Assembly: GCF_024139115.2 (NCBI RefSeq)
Contig: NC_085139.1
Location: forward strand, 65,825,203-65,889,202
Source of the DNA: Armigeres subalbatus
Taxonomy: Eukaryota; Arthropoda; Insecta; Diptera; Culicidae
Direction of reading: 5' to 3'
Length of the DNA stretch: 64,000 nt
In this document: positions 1-11,465 of the stretch, piece after piece
How positions within the stretch are numbered: the stretch's first letter is position 1
Layout: each line of letters starts with the position of its first letter
The notes under the pieces: generated by a model
The model's database searches: none
Seen by the model: the letters and a program-made list of their open reading frames with translations, nothing else
Told to the model about the DNA's origin: nothing
Made by a program: the position numbers and the translations under genes

Positions 1-118
1 CCTTCATACTTTTCACTTCTCATAACTCTCTTCGCACTCCAAATTTCTTACTTCTCACGTTGTATTTTTTTACTTCCCACTACTTATTTTTCACTTTTAC
101 TTCTCACCTCTCATTTCC

Positions 119-177
<59 letters not shown>

Positions 178-195
178 TTCTCATTTCTCACTTCT
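1..195. repeat. TCTCAC/TCTCATTT tandem array, left part
   Basis: Degenerate tandem array of short units such as ttctcactt and tctcatttc, all pyrimidine plus A. The same kind of array resumes after the RTE element (3530-3590), so it is the pre-existing target that the retrotransposon split. Confidence 0.85.
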
Positions 196-460
196 TATTC
201 TTCACTTCTGCGGGCAGCAGGGACTATGTCCAAGGGCTTGACGATCCCTCCCCAGGCCATCTGCGAGTTGTGGGGCTTGCCTAGGATGTGGTGGGGTTTG
301 ACAGTGGGCCCTGTTAAACCTCTATAAAAAGCTGCATGTATCCGCAAGTAGGCCCCACCAAAGCGACCGTGTGCCGCTCAAAGCGCACAAGCCCAAGTCC
401 TGGTGTTAGGTGGGACGCTAAACAGCCCTGACACGACGGCCCTCCGACGAGACAGGAGGT

Positions 461-1500
461 TTGCGCTGGCCCAATAAGCCGCCTAGAAAACCAATCATTA
501 CGAACAATATAAGAGATAATGCGACTCGATATAATCGGCAAAGACCTAGGCGACGAATACAGGATCACGATTGGAAGCTTGGAACATGGAATTGCAAGTC
601 GCTAGGTTTCGCAGGTTGCGACAGGATGATCTACGATGAATTACATCCCCGCAACTTCGACGTCGTGGCGCTGCAGGAGATTTGCTGGACAGGACAGAAA
701 GTGTGGAAAAGCGGGCATCGAGCGGCTACCTTCTACCAAAGCTGTGGCACCACCAACGAGCTGGGAACCGGCTTCATAGTGCTGGGTAAGATGCGCCAAC
801 GCGTGATTGGGTGGCAGCCAATCAACGCAAGGATGTGCAAGCTGAGGATTAAAGGCCGTTTCTTCAACTATAGCATCATCAACGTGCACTGCCCACACGA
901 AGGGAGACCCGACGACGAGAAAGAAGCGTTCTACGCACAGCTGGAGCAGACATACGATGGATGCCCACTGCGGGACGTCAAAATCGTCATCGGTGACATG
1001 AACGCACAGGTAGGAAGGAGGAAATGTATAGACCGGTCATCGGACCGGATAGTCTGCACACCGTATCGAATGACAACGGCCAACGATGCATAAACTTCGC
1101 AGCCTCCCGCGGAATGGTAGTCCGAAGCACCTTCTTCCCCGCAAAAATATCCACAAGGCCACATGGAGATCACCTAACCAAGAAACGGAAAACCAAATCG
1201 ACCACGTTCTAATCGACGGTAAATTCTTCTCCGACATCACGAATGTCCGCACTTACCGCAGTGCGAATATTGAATCCGACCACTACCTCGTTGCAGTATG
1301 CCTGCGCTCAAAACTCTCGACGGTGTACAACACGCGTCGAAGTCGGACGCCGCGGCTTAACATTGGGCGGCTACAAGATGGTAGACTAGCCCAAGAATAC
1401 GCGCAGCAGCTGGAAGTGGCACTTCCAACGGAAGAGCAGCTAGGCGCAGCGTCTCTTGAAGATGGCTGGAGATATTCGATCCGCCATTGGTAGCACCGCA
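461..1500 (+). pseudogene. RTE-like APE endonuclease domain, frameshifted
   Basis: This is the N-terminal apurinic-endonuclease-like domain that nicks target DNA for target-primed reverse transcription. The first open segment (461-1093) shows the W-N-C-K-S, LQEICW and IGDMNAQVG blocks. The match then moves to other frames: the NFAAS-type and IDHVLIDG / ESDHYLV blocks lie in the frame open at 1086-1493. There are therefore at least two frame changes, near 1020-1030 and 1100-1130, and another before the RT frame near 1480-1570. The open segment begins with a TTG-type codon, so the true initiator is not established. Confidence 0.8.
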
Positions 1501-1568
1501 ACCGCTGCACTTGGCACGGTGCCCCGGATCAGAGAAACGACTGGTATGACGGCGAATGTGAGCAGTTA

Positions 1569-3500
1569 GTGGAAGAGAAGAATGCAGCATGGGCGAGATT
1601 GCTGCAACACCGCACGAGGGCGAACGAGGCACGATATAAACAGGCGCGGAACAGACAAAACTCGATTTTCCGGAGGAAAAAGCGCCAGCAGGAAGATCGA
1701 GACCGTGAAGAAACGGAGCAACTGTACCGCGCTAATAACACACGAAATTTCTATGAGAAGTTAAACCGTTCACGTAAGGGCCACGTGCCACAGCCTGATA
1801 TGTGTGAGGACATAAACGGGAACCTTCTTACGAACGAGCGTGAGGTGATCCAAAGGTGGCGGCAGCACTACGAAGAACACCTGAATGGCGATGTGGCAGA
1901 CGAAGATGGCGGTATGGTGATGGACCTGGGAGAACGCGCGCAGGACATAATTCTACCGGCTCCGGATCTCCAGGAAATCCAGGAGGAGATTGGCCGGCTG
2001 AAGAACAACAAAGCCCCTGGGGTTGACCAACTACCAGGAGAGCTATTTAAACACGGTGGTGAGGCACTGGCTAGAGCGCTGCACTGGGTCATTACCAAGA
2101 TTTGGGAGGAAGAAGTTTTGCCGCAGGAGTGGATGGAAGGTGTCGTGTGTCCCATCTACAAAAAGGGCGATAAGCTGGATTGTAGCAACTACCGCGCAAT
2201 CACATTGCTGAACGCCGCCTACAAGGTACTCTCCCAAATTTTATGCCGTCGACTAGCACCAACTGCAAGGGAGTTCGTGGGGCAGTACCAGGCGGGTTTT
2301 ATGGGCGAACGCTCCACCACGGACCAGGTGTTCGCCATTCGCCAAGTACTGCAGAAATGCCGCAAAAAATACAACGTGCCCACACATCATCTATTCATCG
2401 ACTTCAAAGCCGCATATGATACAATCGATCGGGACCAGCTATGGCAGCTAATGCACGAACACGGTTTTCCGGATAAACTGACACGGTTGATCAAAGCGAC
2501 GATGGATCGGGTGATGTGCGTAGTTCGAGTTTCAGGGGCATTCTCGAGTCCCTTCGAAACCCGCAGAGGGTTACGGCAAGGTGATGGTCTTTCGTGTTTG
2601 CTATTCAACATCGCTTTGGAAGGGGTAATACGAAGAGCAGGGATTAACACGAGTGGTACAATTTTCAATAAGTCCGTCCAGCTATTTGGTTTCGCCGACG
2701 ACATAGATATTATGGCACGAAACTTTGAGAAGATGGGGGAAGCCTACATCAGACTGAAGAGGGAAGCTAAGCGGATCGGACTAGTCATCAACACGTCGAA
2801 GACGAAGTACATGATAGGAAGAGGTTCAAGAGAAGACAATGTGAGCCACCCACCGCGAGTTTGCATCGGTGGTGACGAAATCGAGGTGGTAGAAGAATTT
2901 GTGTACTTGGGCTCACTGGTGACTGCCGAAAATGACACCAGCAGAGAAATTCGGAGACGCATAGTGGCTGGAAATCGTACGTACTTTGGACTCCGCAAGA
3001 CGCTCCGATCGAATAGAGTTCGCCGCCGTACCAAACTGACAATCTACAAAACGATAATTAGACCGGTAGTCCTCTACGGACACGAGACCTGGACGATGCT
3101 CGTGGAGGAACAACGCGCACTTGGAGTTTTCGAAAGGAAAGTGCTGCGTACCATCTATTGTGGGGTGCAGATGGCGGACGGTACGTGGAGGAGGCGAATG
3201 AACCACGAATTGCATCAGCTGTTGGGAGAACCATCCATCGTTCACACCGCGAAAATCGGACGACTGCGATGGGCCGGGCACGTAGCCAGAATGTCGGACA
3301 GTAACCCGGTGAAAATGGTTCTCGACAACGATCCGACGGGCACAAGAAGGCGAGGTGCGCAGCGGGCAAGGTGGATCGATCAGGTGGAAGATGACTTGCG
3401 GACCCTCCGTAGACTGCGTGGTTGGCGACGTGTAGCCATGGACCGAGCCGAATGGAGAAGACTCTTATATACCGCACAGGCCACTTCGGCCTTAGTCTGA
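1569..3500 (+). CDS. Reverse transcriptase of RTE-like element, intact frame
   Basis: Open frame of 643 codons, the longest uninterrupted coding frame of any element here. RT blocks appear in order: YRAITLLNAAYKV (about residue 210), AGFMGERSTTDQ (about 240), FIDFKAAYDTID with the first catalytic Asp (about 275), RRGLRQGDGLS (about 335) and the catalytic FADDIDI box (about 375). A C-terminal block containing RRMNHEL and RWAGHVARM follows, which recurs in the other RTE-like copies of this window. It would copy RNA to DNA during target-primed insertion. The frame opens at a GTG, so it is really the C-terminal part of a single APE-RT polyprotein whose upstream part is frameshifted. The stop is followed at once by the TAA-rich tail. 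Confidence 0.9.
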   Translation: MEEKNAAWARLLQHRTRANEARYKQARNRQNSIFRRKKRQQEDRDREETEQLYRANNTRNFYEKLNRSRKGHVPQPDMCEDINGNLLTNEREVIQRWRQHYEEHLNGDVADEDGGMVMDLGERAQDIILPAPDLQEIQEEIGRLKNNKAPGVDQLPGELFKHGGEALARALHWVITKIWEEEVLPQEWMEGVVCPIYKKGDKLDCSNYRAITLLNAAYKVLSQILCRRLAPTAREFVGQYQAGFMGERSTTDQVFAIRQVLQKCRKKYNVPTHHLFIDFKAAYDTIDRDQLWQLMHEHGFPDKLTRLIKATMDRVMCVVRVSGAFSSPFETRRGLRQGDGLSCLLFNIALEGVIRRAGINTSGTIFNKSVQLFGFADDIDIMARNFEKMGEAYIRLKREAKRIGLVINTSKTKYMIGRGSREDNVSHPPRVCIGGDEIEVVEEFVYLGSLVTAENDTSREIRRRIVAGNRTYFGLRKTLRSNRVRRRTKLTIYKTIIRPVVLYGHETWTMLVEEQRALGVFERKVLRTIYCGVQMADGTWRRRMNHELHQLLGEPSIVHTAKIGRLRWAGHVARMSDSNPVKMVLDNDPTGTRRRGAQRARWIDQVEDDLRTLRRLRGWRRVAMDRAEWRRLLYTAQATSALV

Positions 3501-3529
3501 TTAAATAAATAATAATATTCTTCACTTCT

Positions 3530-3590
3530 AACTTCTTAATTCTAATAACTCATTTCTCACTTCTCGCTTATCACTTTTCACTTCTAACTA
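3530..3590. repeat. TCTCAC-type tandem array, right part
   Basis: Continuation of the array seen at 1-195, with ttctaacttc, tttctcactt and tctcgcttatcac units. It confirms that the RTE copy landed inside the array. Confidence 0.75.
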
Positions 3591-3774
3591 TGTCGTGCAT
3601 GTACTGTTTCTGACAACATCGAGTTAGCGAGGTGAAAATTTACTTCGACTTAGGAAATATTGAGTAAGGGAGATATCGACTTACGGAGGGAGCGCAATAT
3701 GCTAGATTCAAGGGACTTTGAATTTCATCAAGTTATATCGAGTTACAGAATATCGATTTAGAGAGAGTTCACTG

Positions 3775-3807
3775 TAGATTCTTATACAAATATTGTATAA
3801 GAATCTA
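3775..3807. repeat. Perfect short palindrome (15-bp arms)
   Basis: TAGATTCTTATACAA at 3775-3789 is the exact reverse complement of 3793-3807, with a 3-nt spacer. A related direct copy of tagattcttatacag occurs near 3863. It lies in AT-rich DNA without coding signs (3591-4074). Confidence 0.75.
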
Positions 3808-4074
3808 ACAGTTTTGTAAGCAACAATTTCGCATATTCCCAGTTCTTATACAGGTGTTTGTAGATTCTTATACAGAATTGTTAGAAAATCTAACAACCGC
3901 AGGTATATATTCTCATAAATTATTTCACCTTCCTTGTCCTTCATTCAGAACAAAAGAGTTACTGTTTCAGAAGGTACTACCCTTTATACTTACATATTTA
4001 CATATGTTACATATAATCGATTCCTGCAGAAAAAAACTCCGTTTAGCTATTATTCATTGAAAAATACACACATA

Positions 4075-4275
4075 GGGTAGTGCTCCATTATTAATAACAT
4101 GCTCCTATATCAATAACATGCAAAACAGGCTAAATAAGCGTGTCGTGTTTTTTTTGTTGTCCGGCGTGCTCACTGCTAAAAAAATCACAAAAATGAGAAA
4201 TAAAACAATTGGCGCAAAAATTCTTTATTTTCGAATGGTATTGATTTGGGGACATGGTACATGGAGCAGTTCCCC
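4075..4275. mobile_element. TA-flanked MITE
   Basis: Short inverted ends, gggtagtgctccat and its imperfect complement atggagcagttcccc, flanked on both sides by TA (4073-4074 and 4276-4277). It has no coding capacity. The TA duplication fits a Tc1/mariner-type non-autonomous element; the family is not identified. Confidence 0.6.
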
Positions 4276-7184
4276 TATCTGCATTTTAATCTAACATTCG
4301 TTTGCTATGCAATCAAAATTAGATAGCAAAACAAAAGTTCTCGATGACAGGATAATATAATATTACTGATGTTCAAAGAGATATTTTGCTCTGTGCGATA
4401 ATGGAGGCTTGTTGAAAATGTACAATGTTCAGAATTTTGTTTTTCGCTCCGCACTACTCCAGAAAGTCATTTTTCTGTGCGGAAGTTAGCTCTTTGTTAG
4501 CGAACTTTCTCATAACAATGCATCTTCTCGTTGTTAGCGCGCGGAAAGGACCGCTTCGAAGTTTTGCATGCCAGTTTTGTATAAGCCTTCATTCCATGAA
4601 ACGGAGCTTCAGAAGCAAGTGGAACTGAAGCTCCATTTAACCGTTTACGATTGTTGCCCGGATCCAGATGAGAATCTTTCATCTTGATTATTAGCTAGTT
4701 TGTTTGCTGTGTCATACAATTATTTACATAATCTAATAATAGATATTTTTATAATTACAAGTGCCATACGTTTAAAGACAGTTAAACCCCAATGGAAACG
4801 TAGTTCCGCGAACGAAACTTAACAGGACAGAACTAGGGTGTCAAACTTTTGTCCAGTGGTAGTTGTTTACAGATCTCGAAACGATACCCCACTGCCGGGA
4901 CCGACAAAAGCAGACACTTCAACTAGAAAACGAAATTCTCTACCCCGGAAAGCGAAAGAATCTGGCAAGTTTGAGTTGTTTGCCACTCAGCTCAGAACAA
5001 TTTTCAGCGCAGATTGTAAACGACAACACTGCCGGGTCAGACAGGGAATTGTAAAACTTTAAAAGTGCAAAACATGACATAAAAAGTGTCACCCCTTTGG
5101 TAACCGCTAGTTGCCTTGCTGCACAAATGCGAACATACAAAAATGTCGTCGCCGTCTTCGTTAGTTACCTTTTGAGAGCGGCGATAACTTCCAAGGTGGG
5201 GCGGCATGTGGCGCGGTAAGAAAAAAAGTTATCCAATAAATAAACTTCTGTAAAGAATGGTTCTCGCCACACACAAGCAGTGGTTTCGTCTGTAGCTTCA
5301 GCATTAGCCTGTACAAAATGTACTCCTCGGGAAAGTAAGTAAGAAATCAAACGAACTTATCCTCGAGAGCGTTGGCCACTCATATTTCAAAATTCACTGT
5401 CCGTCGGTATAAGATATAGAAGAACTTCCAAAGCAAATTAAATATTGAAAAAAACATATATGGAAATTAGGATTTTCTCTAAAAAATTCTAAATTGTTTG
5501 ACATATAAATTCCAAAGATCTTGCCACGGAAATTCCGAAAAAATTTCTCATGCAAATTCCGGAAGAATTTCAAATTTGAGTTCTGAAGCAAAATTATCCA
5601 ATTTCCGTGGAAAGTTATCTCCAAGCTGGTCATCCGCTCTGGTCTACCAGGCGATCAAACAATTGATAGATTATCTGATTTCAGTAGCTAGAAAAAAAAT
5701 GCAGCACGAGTGCTACCGTATCACATTAAGTATCAATTTGAAAGACGGATCAGACTAATGCTGAAAAAACTGAAGGTGCCATTAACTGTCGATAACACAC
5801 TTAGCTATCAGCCTATTCTAGTTAACAAAGGACATTTACAACACCAATCACGACAGCGACAACCTTTTTCTCCAGTTACTTCATTACCCCTATTATAGCA
5901 AAGCACGTCCAACTCTTCTTCGCAATGCGTACGATAAATGGGCGATGAAAGTGATTCACACTAACTTGTTTATTGAATCTCTTTGTCCCAGAGTCCATCG
6001 CTCCATTTGGATGGATAATGGATGCAGGAAATTGCTTGGCCGCGAGAAACCATGTTCGAAGCTTCGTCCGAGAAAACTTTCCTGGAAAGCGTTGGAAATT
6101 GCAGCAGCCATTATGTTGATATAAGTGTAGACGCATTAGACGCATAGACAAAGATTCAATCGTTCACTCAATATGAGCCTTTTCCACAAAACGTGGAAAT
6201 TTCGATTATAATCACATCGCCTTAAAAACCCGGAAACAGTCCATTTTGATCTGGCGTCAATCATCTGTTGCTTGCACTGCAAAAGCCCTCGGTTGAAAGT
6301 TAAAGATGAACCCCGAGCATGTCTGGACCAAACGAACCAGCCGGCAGCACGTTGCTTATGCTCACGCTGGCTGGTTCTAGTTGTTGCCACCGTCGCCGTT
6401 GTGTTGCTGTCCGTCGCCCGTGAAGCGTCAGGGAACCAAAAGCAATGGAAAACTCATTGTATCGTAAATATTCTCTCGGGCAAGGGTGCTCACGAGGCGG
6501 GCAAAATTTTCCGCATCAAATCATATCTTTTACTGCTTTTGGTCGGGTAGAATGCGTTCTGCGTTCAGCCATGCAGTGAGTGCTGTAGTGCGGGGCTCCT
6601 CCGGCTTTGGGGGAAGGAAGACAGTCAAGTCCTGCCTTTTAATGGTGTGACTTGAAGCGGATGAAAGGATGCTTAAGGTTTTTTCTTTGACTTTGTCGGT
6701 TTTTTCCCCTGTCAGAGTGGATGAGTGGTTTGTGGAAACTATCATCCGGATTGCATCATCGTGGCAGAAATGGTGGAATGTTGGATGAATTGAGTGTGCT
6801 TCGGGTTAATAAAAGATGAAGCAAAATAATAAACGGTTTTCATAAATTCTGAGTTAAAGAACAAGTTATTATCGTCGTTAGTAGTTATGTTTGGACTCCA
6901 GTTTTGTCTTCCTGTATTGTCAACTATGGTCTATTAAAAGGCTATATATTTCCATCAAAAGACATTCATTCAACTTTAAACGTTTGTTCTTCTTCCCAAA
7001 CATGTTAATTACAAACAAGTAAAATTTTATGTATTTTGCAATGACATTTTGCTCCCAGTCAACCTCTTCAACCTCCTTCCCTGTTGTAGTACAGGATGTT
7101 TCGAAAAACTTAATTTTTACTGCTGATATAGTTATTGAGCAATGAGTAATACATAGACATCAAGGGATCTTTATCGTGTGAATT
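4276..7184. other. AT-rich region, no supported gene
   Basis: No RT, transposase or splice-supported coding sequence is recognised. A GC-richer stretch at 6270-6450 encodes a hydrophobic run in an open frame, but that frame opens on TTG and contains no ATG, so it is not called. A GAAACG/GACAAC-rich stretch at 4790-5060 is unexplained. Confidence 0.5.
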
Positions 7185-7236
7185 TTTTTTTATATCTTTA
7201 TTAAAAAGACTTTCAGCCCAAGGCTGGCTCGTCTCA
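7185..7236 (-). mobile_element. 3' end of a poly(A)-tailed retroposon (scrap)
   Basis: On the minus strand this reads CAGCCTTGGGCTGAAAGTC, then TTTTTAATAAAGATATAAAAA and an A tail. A second copy with the same layout sits at 27919-27976. The shared AATAAA-plus-A end suggests two truncated insertions of one retroposon family. Confidence 0.5.
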
Positions 7237-7759
7237 TTGTGTGAAATATCATTTTCTCAAATGCGTTATTATACTGCATGGACTTTCACCAAAGAAACAC
7301 AACAATTCAGACCCAATTCGATTTTGGCAACACGTTCTTTTTACGCATTTTTTTTTTCTTACGTTAGTGTTGTTAGTTAAGCATTTTTTTCAAGCGGAAA
7401 ATAAGTTTTACGCGGATTATAAACAATATAAAAAAAATTGTTTACAAAATCGAATGATGCTAAAACTAAATGTTGCCAAATCGAATGGAGTCTGTACTTG
7501 AATAAAACTAAAATAAAAATTAAAGCAACAAATTTCATTTCTCCCTTAAATTTGATCGCATAATAATTTAAGGCGAACTACCAATCAGTCACATTTTGAG
7601 GTTGGTGTAAAATGATAAAGAACATTGTGGAAACACTTTAGAAACGTAACTTTTACTGAGATCTCGACAAAAATCATGTTCGTTGAAACTCGGTGGTGCG
7701 CCCATTGGAAGAAAATAAAAAGCCGAAAAAAGTGCGTAGATGTTCTAAAACTGCAGCCC

Positions 7760-8000
7760 TTACTTTTGGTAAACATCTGAATGTTCCATAAAACGTTACC
7801 ATAAATCCATAAAATAGTTCGGAAGATTCCATTAAGAATAATTTTATGATCCATAAATCTTTGGAAAATGATCCAAAAAAACTATATTTTGATCCGCAAA
7901 ATTCCAAATTGCGCAATTTTTATCCTGATGATGATCCATAATTTCAGTAATATGATCCATAATTTTGATAATGTGATCCATAATGCTTGGAAACACTGCT
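7760..8000. repeat. Loose GATCCATAA repeat
   Basis: The word gatccataa (or gatccaaaa) recurs at irregular 20-30 bp spacing. It is a short degenerate tandem region, AT-rich and non-coding. Confidence 0.5.
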
Positions 8001-8049
8001 CACGCAACAAGATTATTTTTGACAGACATCAAATTGTTTTTGACAGATA

Positions 8050-8246
8050 CACGCAAAAAAAAGCGTTCATGAATTCGTGAACTAACAAGTTCACGGTGTA
8101 TTTTTTTCGTGAACAGTCGTGGATTCGGGAACATAGTCACGTTTTCTGGAACGTTCTGGAAAACGTGACTTATGTTCCCGAATCCATGATTTAAATCACG
8201 GTGTATTTTTGCTGATTCACGAATTCGGGAACGCTTTTTTTGCGTG
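8050..8246. mobile_element. TA-flanked MITE with nested palindromes
   Basis: The outer ends CACGCAAAAAAAAGCGTTC and its complement are flanked by TA at 8048-8049 and 8247-8248. Inside is a second near-perfect palindrome around ttctggaacgttctggaa, with arms containing cgggaacatagtcacg. Almost all of the 197 bp can fold on itself. No coding capacity. Tc1/mariner-type by target site. Confidence 0.75.
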
Positions 8247-8267
8247 TATCTTGGTCTTATCACTTTT

Positions 8268-8670
8268 ATGCAACGTACACACCAGTCAAGCAATTTGACG
8301 AACATTGACTCCGCCCCCAAGAAAACGCTTCGGTTGCTGCTTTGTTTGAACGTGTGTGAAGTTGTTCGACCAACCATTTGACAGTTGGCGGCTCGGTTGG
8401 AAAAAAATAAAACGGTTTGATTTTGGTTTGAGTTGTCGGGGGTGGAGTCAAGGTTCGCCGAACATGTTTGAGCATTTGTAGTGAAGTTGCACAAACCCCA
8501 TATATTTTTTGATGGTTGGTGCTCAAGTTGGCGCTTCAGTCGTTCGTGTGTGATATTGTTGGTCGAATAAATTGATTGTTCGTGCCGCTGTTGGTAAAAC
8601 TTGATGGATGTTTGAATAAACGAGAGGTGGAGTCAATGTTGGTCAAACTGCTTGACCGTGTGTACGTTCC
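8268..8670. mobile_element. MITE with about 45-bp inverted ends
   Basis: The left end AACGTACACACCAGTCAAG runs through tttgacgaacattgactcc. The right end is its near-complement and finishes in cgtgtgtacgttcc. The two ends agree over about 45 bp with a few mismatches. The interior is GT-rich and AT-rich and non-coding. The TSD could not be fixed. Confidence 0.65.
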
Positions 8671-9129
8671 ATTAGGTGTGAATTGATTTTTCATCAGGAA
8701 ATTAGACGCAGCCTAAAAAACCAATTTCAGGAATTTCAAGAATTGTTTCTAGAAAACTTTAAAACTAATTCAAATCAGAGTTTCTTAAGTGTTTCGGTCT
8801 GAAATTATTTCATATTTTCATTTAAAAATTCAATTGCTTTAGTTCACAAATTCAAAAAAAAAAATTATTTCTTGAAAACTTTCTTTTTTTAGTAATTCCT
8901 TTGAGAATATATTTTTAAAGCCCATCAGGAATCCATTCGTAATTATTTCAAGAATTCACCTAGAAATGTCAACATTTATTTGAATAAAGAATTGCTTTTC
9001 TAATTTCTCCTGAAAATCCTCTCCAACTTTTCAGAATTTTGTTTCGAGAGTTCCTCCAGGAAGTTCAGGAAGTTCCCCCATGAATCTATTCTATAATTTC
9101 TATAGGGATTTGAACCAAAATTTCATCTG
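8671..9129. other. AT-rich stretch grading into the minisatellite
   Basis: No gene is seen. From about 9010 it contains scattered ttcctccaggaagttc words, which look like decayed units of the adjacent 24-bp array. Confidence 0.5.
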
Positions 9130-10745
9130 GAATTCCTGGAGGAATTTCTGGAGGAACTGTCGATGCAATTCCTGGATGAACTTCTGGAGGAATTCTTTGT
9201 TGACCTTCCGAAGGAATTCCAAGAGGAACTTTCGGGGGAATTCCTGGAGGAACTTTCGGAGGAGTTCCTGGAGGAACTTCCAGAGGAGTTTCTGGAGAAA
9301 CTTCCGGAGGAGTTTCTGGAAGAACTTCTGGAGGAGTTCCTGGAGAAACTTCCGGAGGAATTCCTGGAGAAACTTCCGAGGAAATTCCAGGAGAAACTTC
9401 CGGAGGAGTTACTGCAGAAACTTCCGGCGGAGTTACTGGAGAAACTTCCGGAGGAGTTACTGGAGGAACCTCCAGTGGAGTTCCTGGAGGAACTTCCAGT
9501 TGAGTTCCTGGAGGAACTTCCAGTGGAGTTCCTCGAGGAATTTTCTAAGGCATTCCTGGAGGAACTTTCGAAGGAATTCCTGGAGGAACTTCCGCAGGAA
9601 TTTCTGGAGGAACTTCCGCAGGAATTCCTGGAGGAACTTCCGCAGGAATTCCTGGAGGAACTTCCGCAGGAATTCCTGGAAGAACTTCCGCAGGAATTCC
9701 TGGAGGAATTTCAGCAGGAATTCCTGGAGGAACTTCCGCAGGAATTCCTGGAGGAACTTCCGCAGGAATTCCTGGAGGAACTTCCGCAGGAATTCCTGGA
9801 GGAACTTCCGCAGGAATTCCTGGAGGAACTTCCGCAGGAATTTCTAGAGGAACTTCCGCAGGAATTCCTAGAGGAACTTCCGCAGGAATTCCTGGAGGAA
9901 CTTCCGCAGGAATTCCTGGAGGAACTTCCGCAGGAATTCCTGGAGGAACTTCCGCAGGAATTCCTGGAGGAACTTCCGCAGGAATTCCTGGAGGAACTTC
10001 CGCAGGAATTCCTGGAGGAACTTCCGCAGGAATTCCTGGAGGAACTTCCGCAGGAATTCCTGGAGGAACTTCCGCAGGAATTCCTGGAGGAACTTCCGCA
10101 GGAATTCCTGGAGGAACTTCCGCAGGAATTCCTGGAGGAACTTCCGCAGGAATTCCTGGAGGAACTTCCGCATGAATTCCTGTAGGAACTTCCGCAGGAA
10201 TTCCTGGAGGAACTTCCGCAGGAATTCCTGGAGGAACTAGCGCAGGAATTCCTGAAGGAACTTTCGCAGGAATTCCCGGAGGAACTTCCGCAGGAATTCC
10301 TGGAGAAACTTCCGCAGGAATGCCTGGAGGAACTTCCGCAGGAATTCCTGGAGGAACTTCCGCAAGAATTCCTGAAGGAACTTCCGCCGGAATTCCTGGA
10401 GGAACTTCCGCAGGAATTCCTGGAGGAACTTCCGCAGGAATTCCTGGAGGAACTTCCGCAGGAATTCCTGGAGGAACTTCCGCAGGAATTCCTGGAGGAA
10501 CTTCCGCAGGAATTCCTGGAGGAACTTCCGCAGGAATTCCTGGAGGAACTTCCGCAGGAATTCCTGGAGGAACTTCAGCAGGAATTCCTGGAGGAACTTC
10601 CGCAGGAATTCCTGGAGGAACTTCCGCAGGAATTCCTGGTGGAACCTCCATAGAAATTCCTGGAGGAATTTTCAAACGAAATTCTAGATGATCTTCCACA
10701 GGAATCCCTAGAGAACCTTTGCAAGAATCTCTGGAGGAACTTCCC
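9130..10745. repeat. 24-bp minisatellite, about 65 units, open in all six frames
   Basis: Tandem units of 24 bp built from GGAATTCCTGGAGG plus AACTTCCGCA. Each unit holds an EcoRI site (GAATTC) and the palindromes GGAATTCC and TTCCTGGAGGAA. The centre (about 9600-10650) is homogeneous and both ends are degenerate, as expected for unequal exchange. Because 24 is divisible by 3 and no unit contains a stop in any frame, long open frames arise on both strands (for example EFLEELPQ repeats). They have no start, flank or domain support and are not called as genes. Confidence 0.93.
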
Positions 10746-11457
10746 AGAGCCATTTCCGGAGGAATATCTTGAGGATTGTCCAGAGGAATTTCTTGATGAA
10801 GAATCTGGACAATCCTAACAAGATCGTAGATAGTAATTTTATGTTGTATTTTCACACAAAAGACTACCAGTTAACATTTTAATATTATTTGTTAAATTGA
10901 TTCTTTTCAAACTATGTAAAATAAGGTTAATAGTCTCATGGGTTGTGCACACACACACACATTATGTGTTCCTGAATTGGAAAAAAGCTTGCTTTGCCTT
11001 GGCCGAAGGCTTGCAAATGAGGAAAACCGTACTTTAATATTATCGTGAATTTCCTTGAAGCGTGTGTACGCTTCTTTCAAAGTCGTCATCATTAATCGTT
11101 TTTGGATTGCTTGACGCTTTCCATCTTTTTTTGACCAGGCATAGCTCGACTTACTTCATCATCTTCAAAATATTGAACTACTATTTCTTTTGCCTCATCT
11201 GTTAATGCAGTACAGTTCCATCTGTACTGGTGCTTTCAGAGAGATTTCGTAACTCTTTTGAACACTTTTTTCCTGCAAACGGCATACAGCAGTTGAGAAA
11301 GCGACTACTCATGTTGTTCGTTATATTTTAATAAATAAAATCACTTTTAAATTTTTACTGACTAGTTTGGTGTCGTTTGCTTGACTGAACAAAAAAATTA
11401 CTGTAAGATCATTAACAACCATAGCAGTAGTATTTTTTTTTTTGCTTTTTCGTGAGC
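10746..11457. other. Non-coding region, short CA run
   Basis: No gene is recognised. It includes a short (AC)n run at about 10949-10962 and otherwise AT-rich DNA. Confidence 0.5.
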
Positions 11458-11465
11458 ATTGTGAT

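Larger units (their letters stand above)
210..3515 (+). mobile_element. Full-length RTE-like non-LTR retrotransposon (copy 1)
   Basis: The element is bounded by an exact 14-bp TSD, TATTCTTCACTTCT, at 196-209 and 3516-3529. Its 3' end is a short TAA-rich tail (ttaaataaataataa) rather than long poly(A). It encodes an APE-type endonuclease followed by a reverse transcriptase. No CCHC Gag ORF and no RNase H domain is visible, and the 3.3-kb length fits the RTE clade (established knowledge). Clade placement rests on motif memory, so RTE-like is used. The endonuclease part is frameshifted; the RT part is intact. Confidence 0.88.

Noticed and set aside
6272..6550. Signal-peptide-like hydrophobic run in an open frame
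   Set aside because: The frame opens on TTG and holds no ATG, and no splice sites support it as an exon.
9600..10650. CRISPR-like array
   Set aside because: Units are contiguous without unique spacers and the DNA is plainly eukaryotic; it is a minisatellite.
9080..10855. Very long open frames on both strands through the 24-bp array
   Set aside because: They follow from unit length 24 and absence of stops; no initiation context, no flanking exon and no domain.
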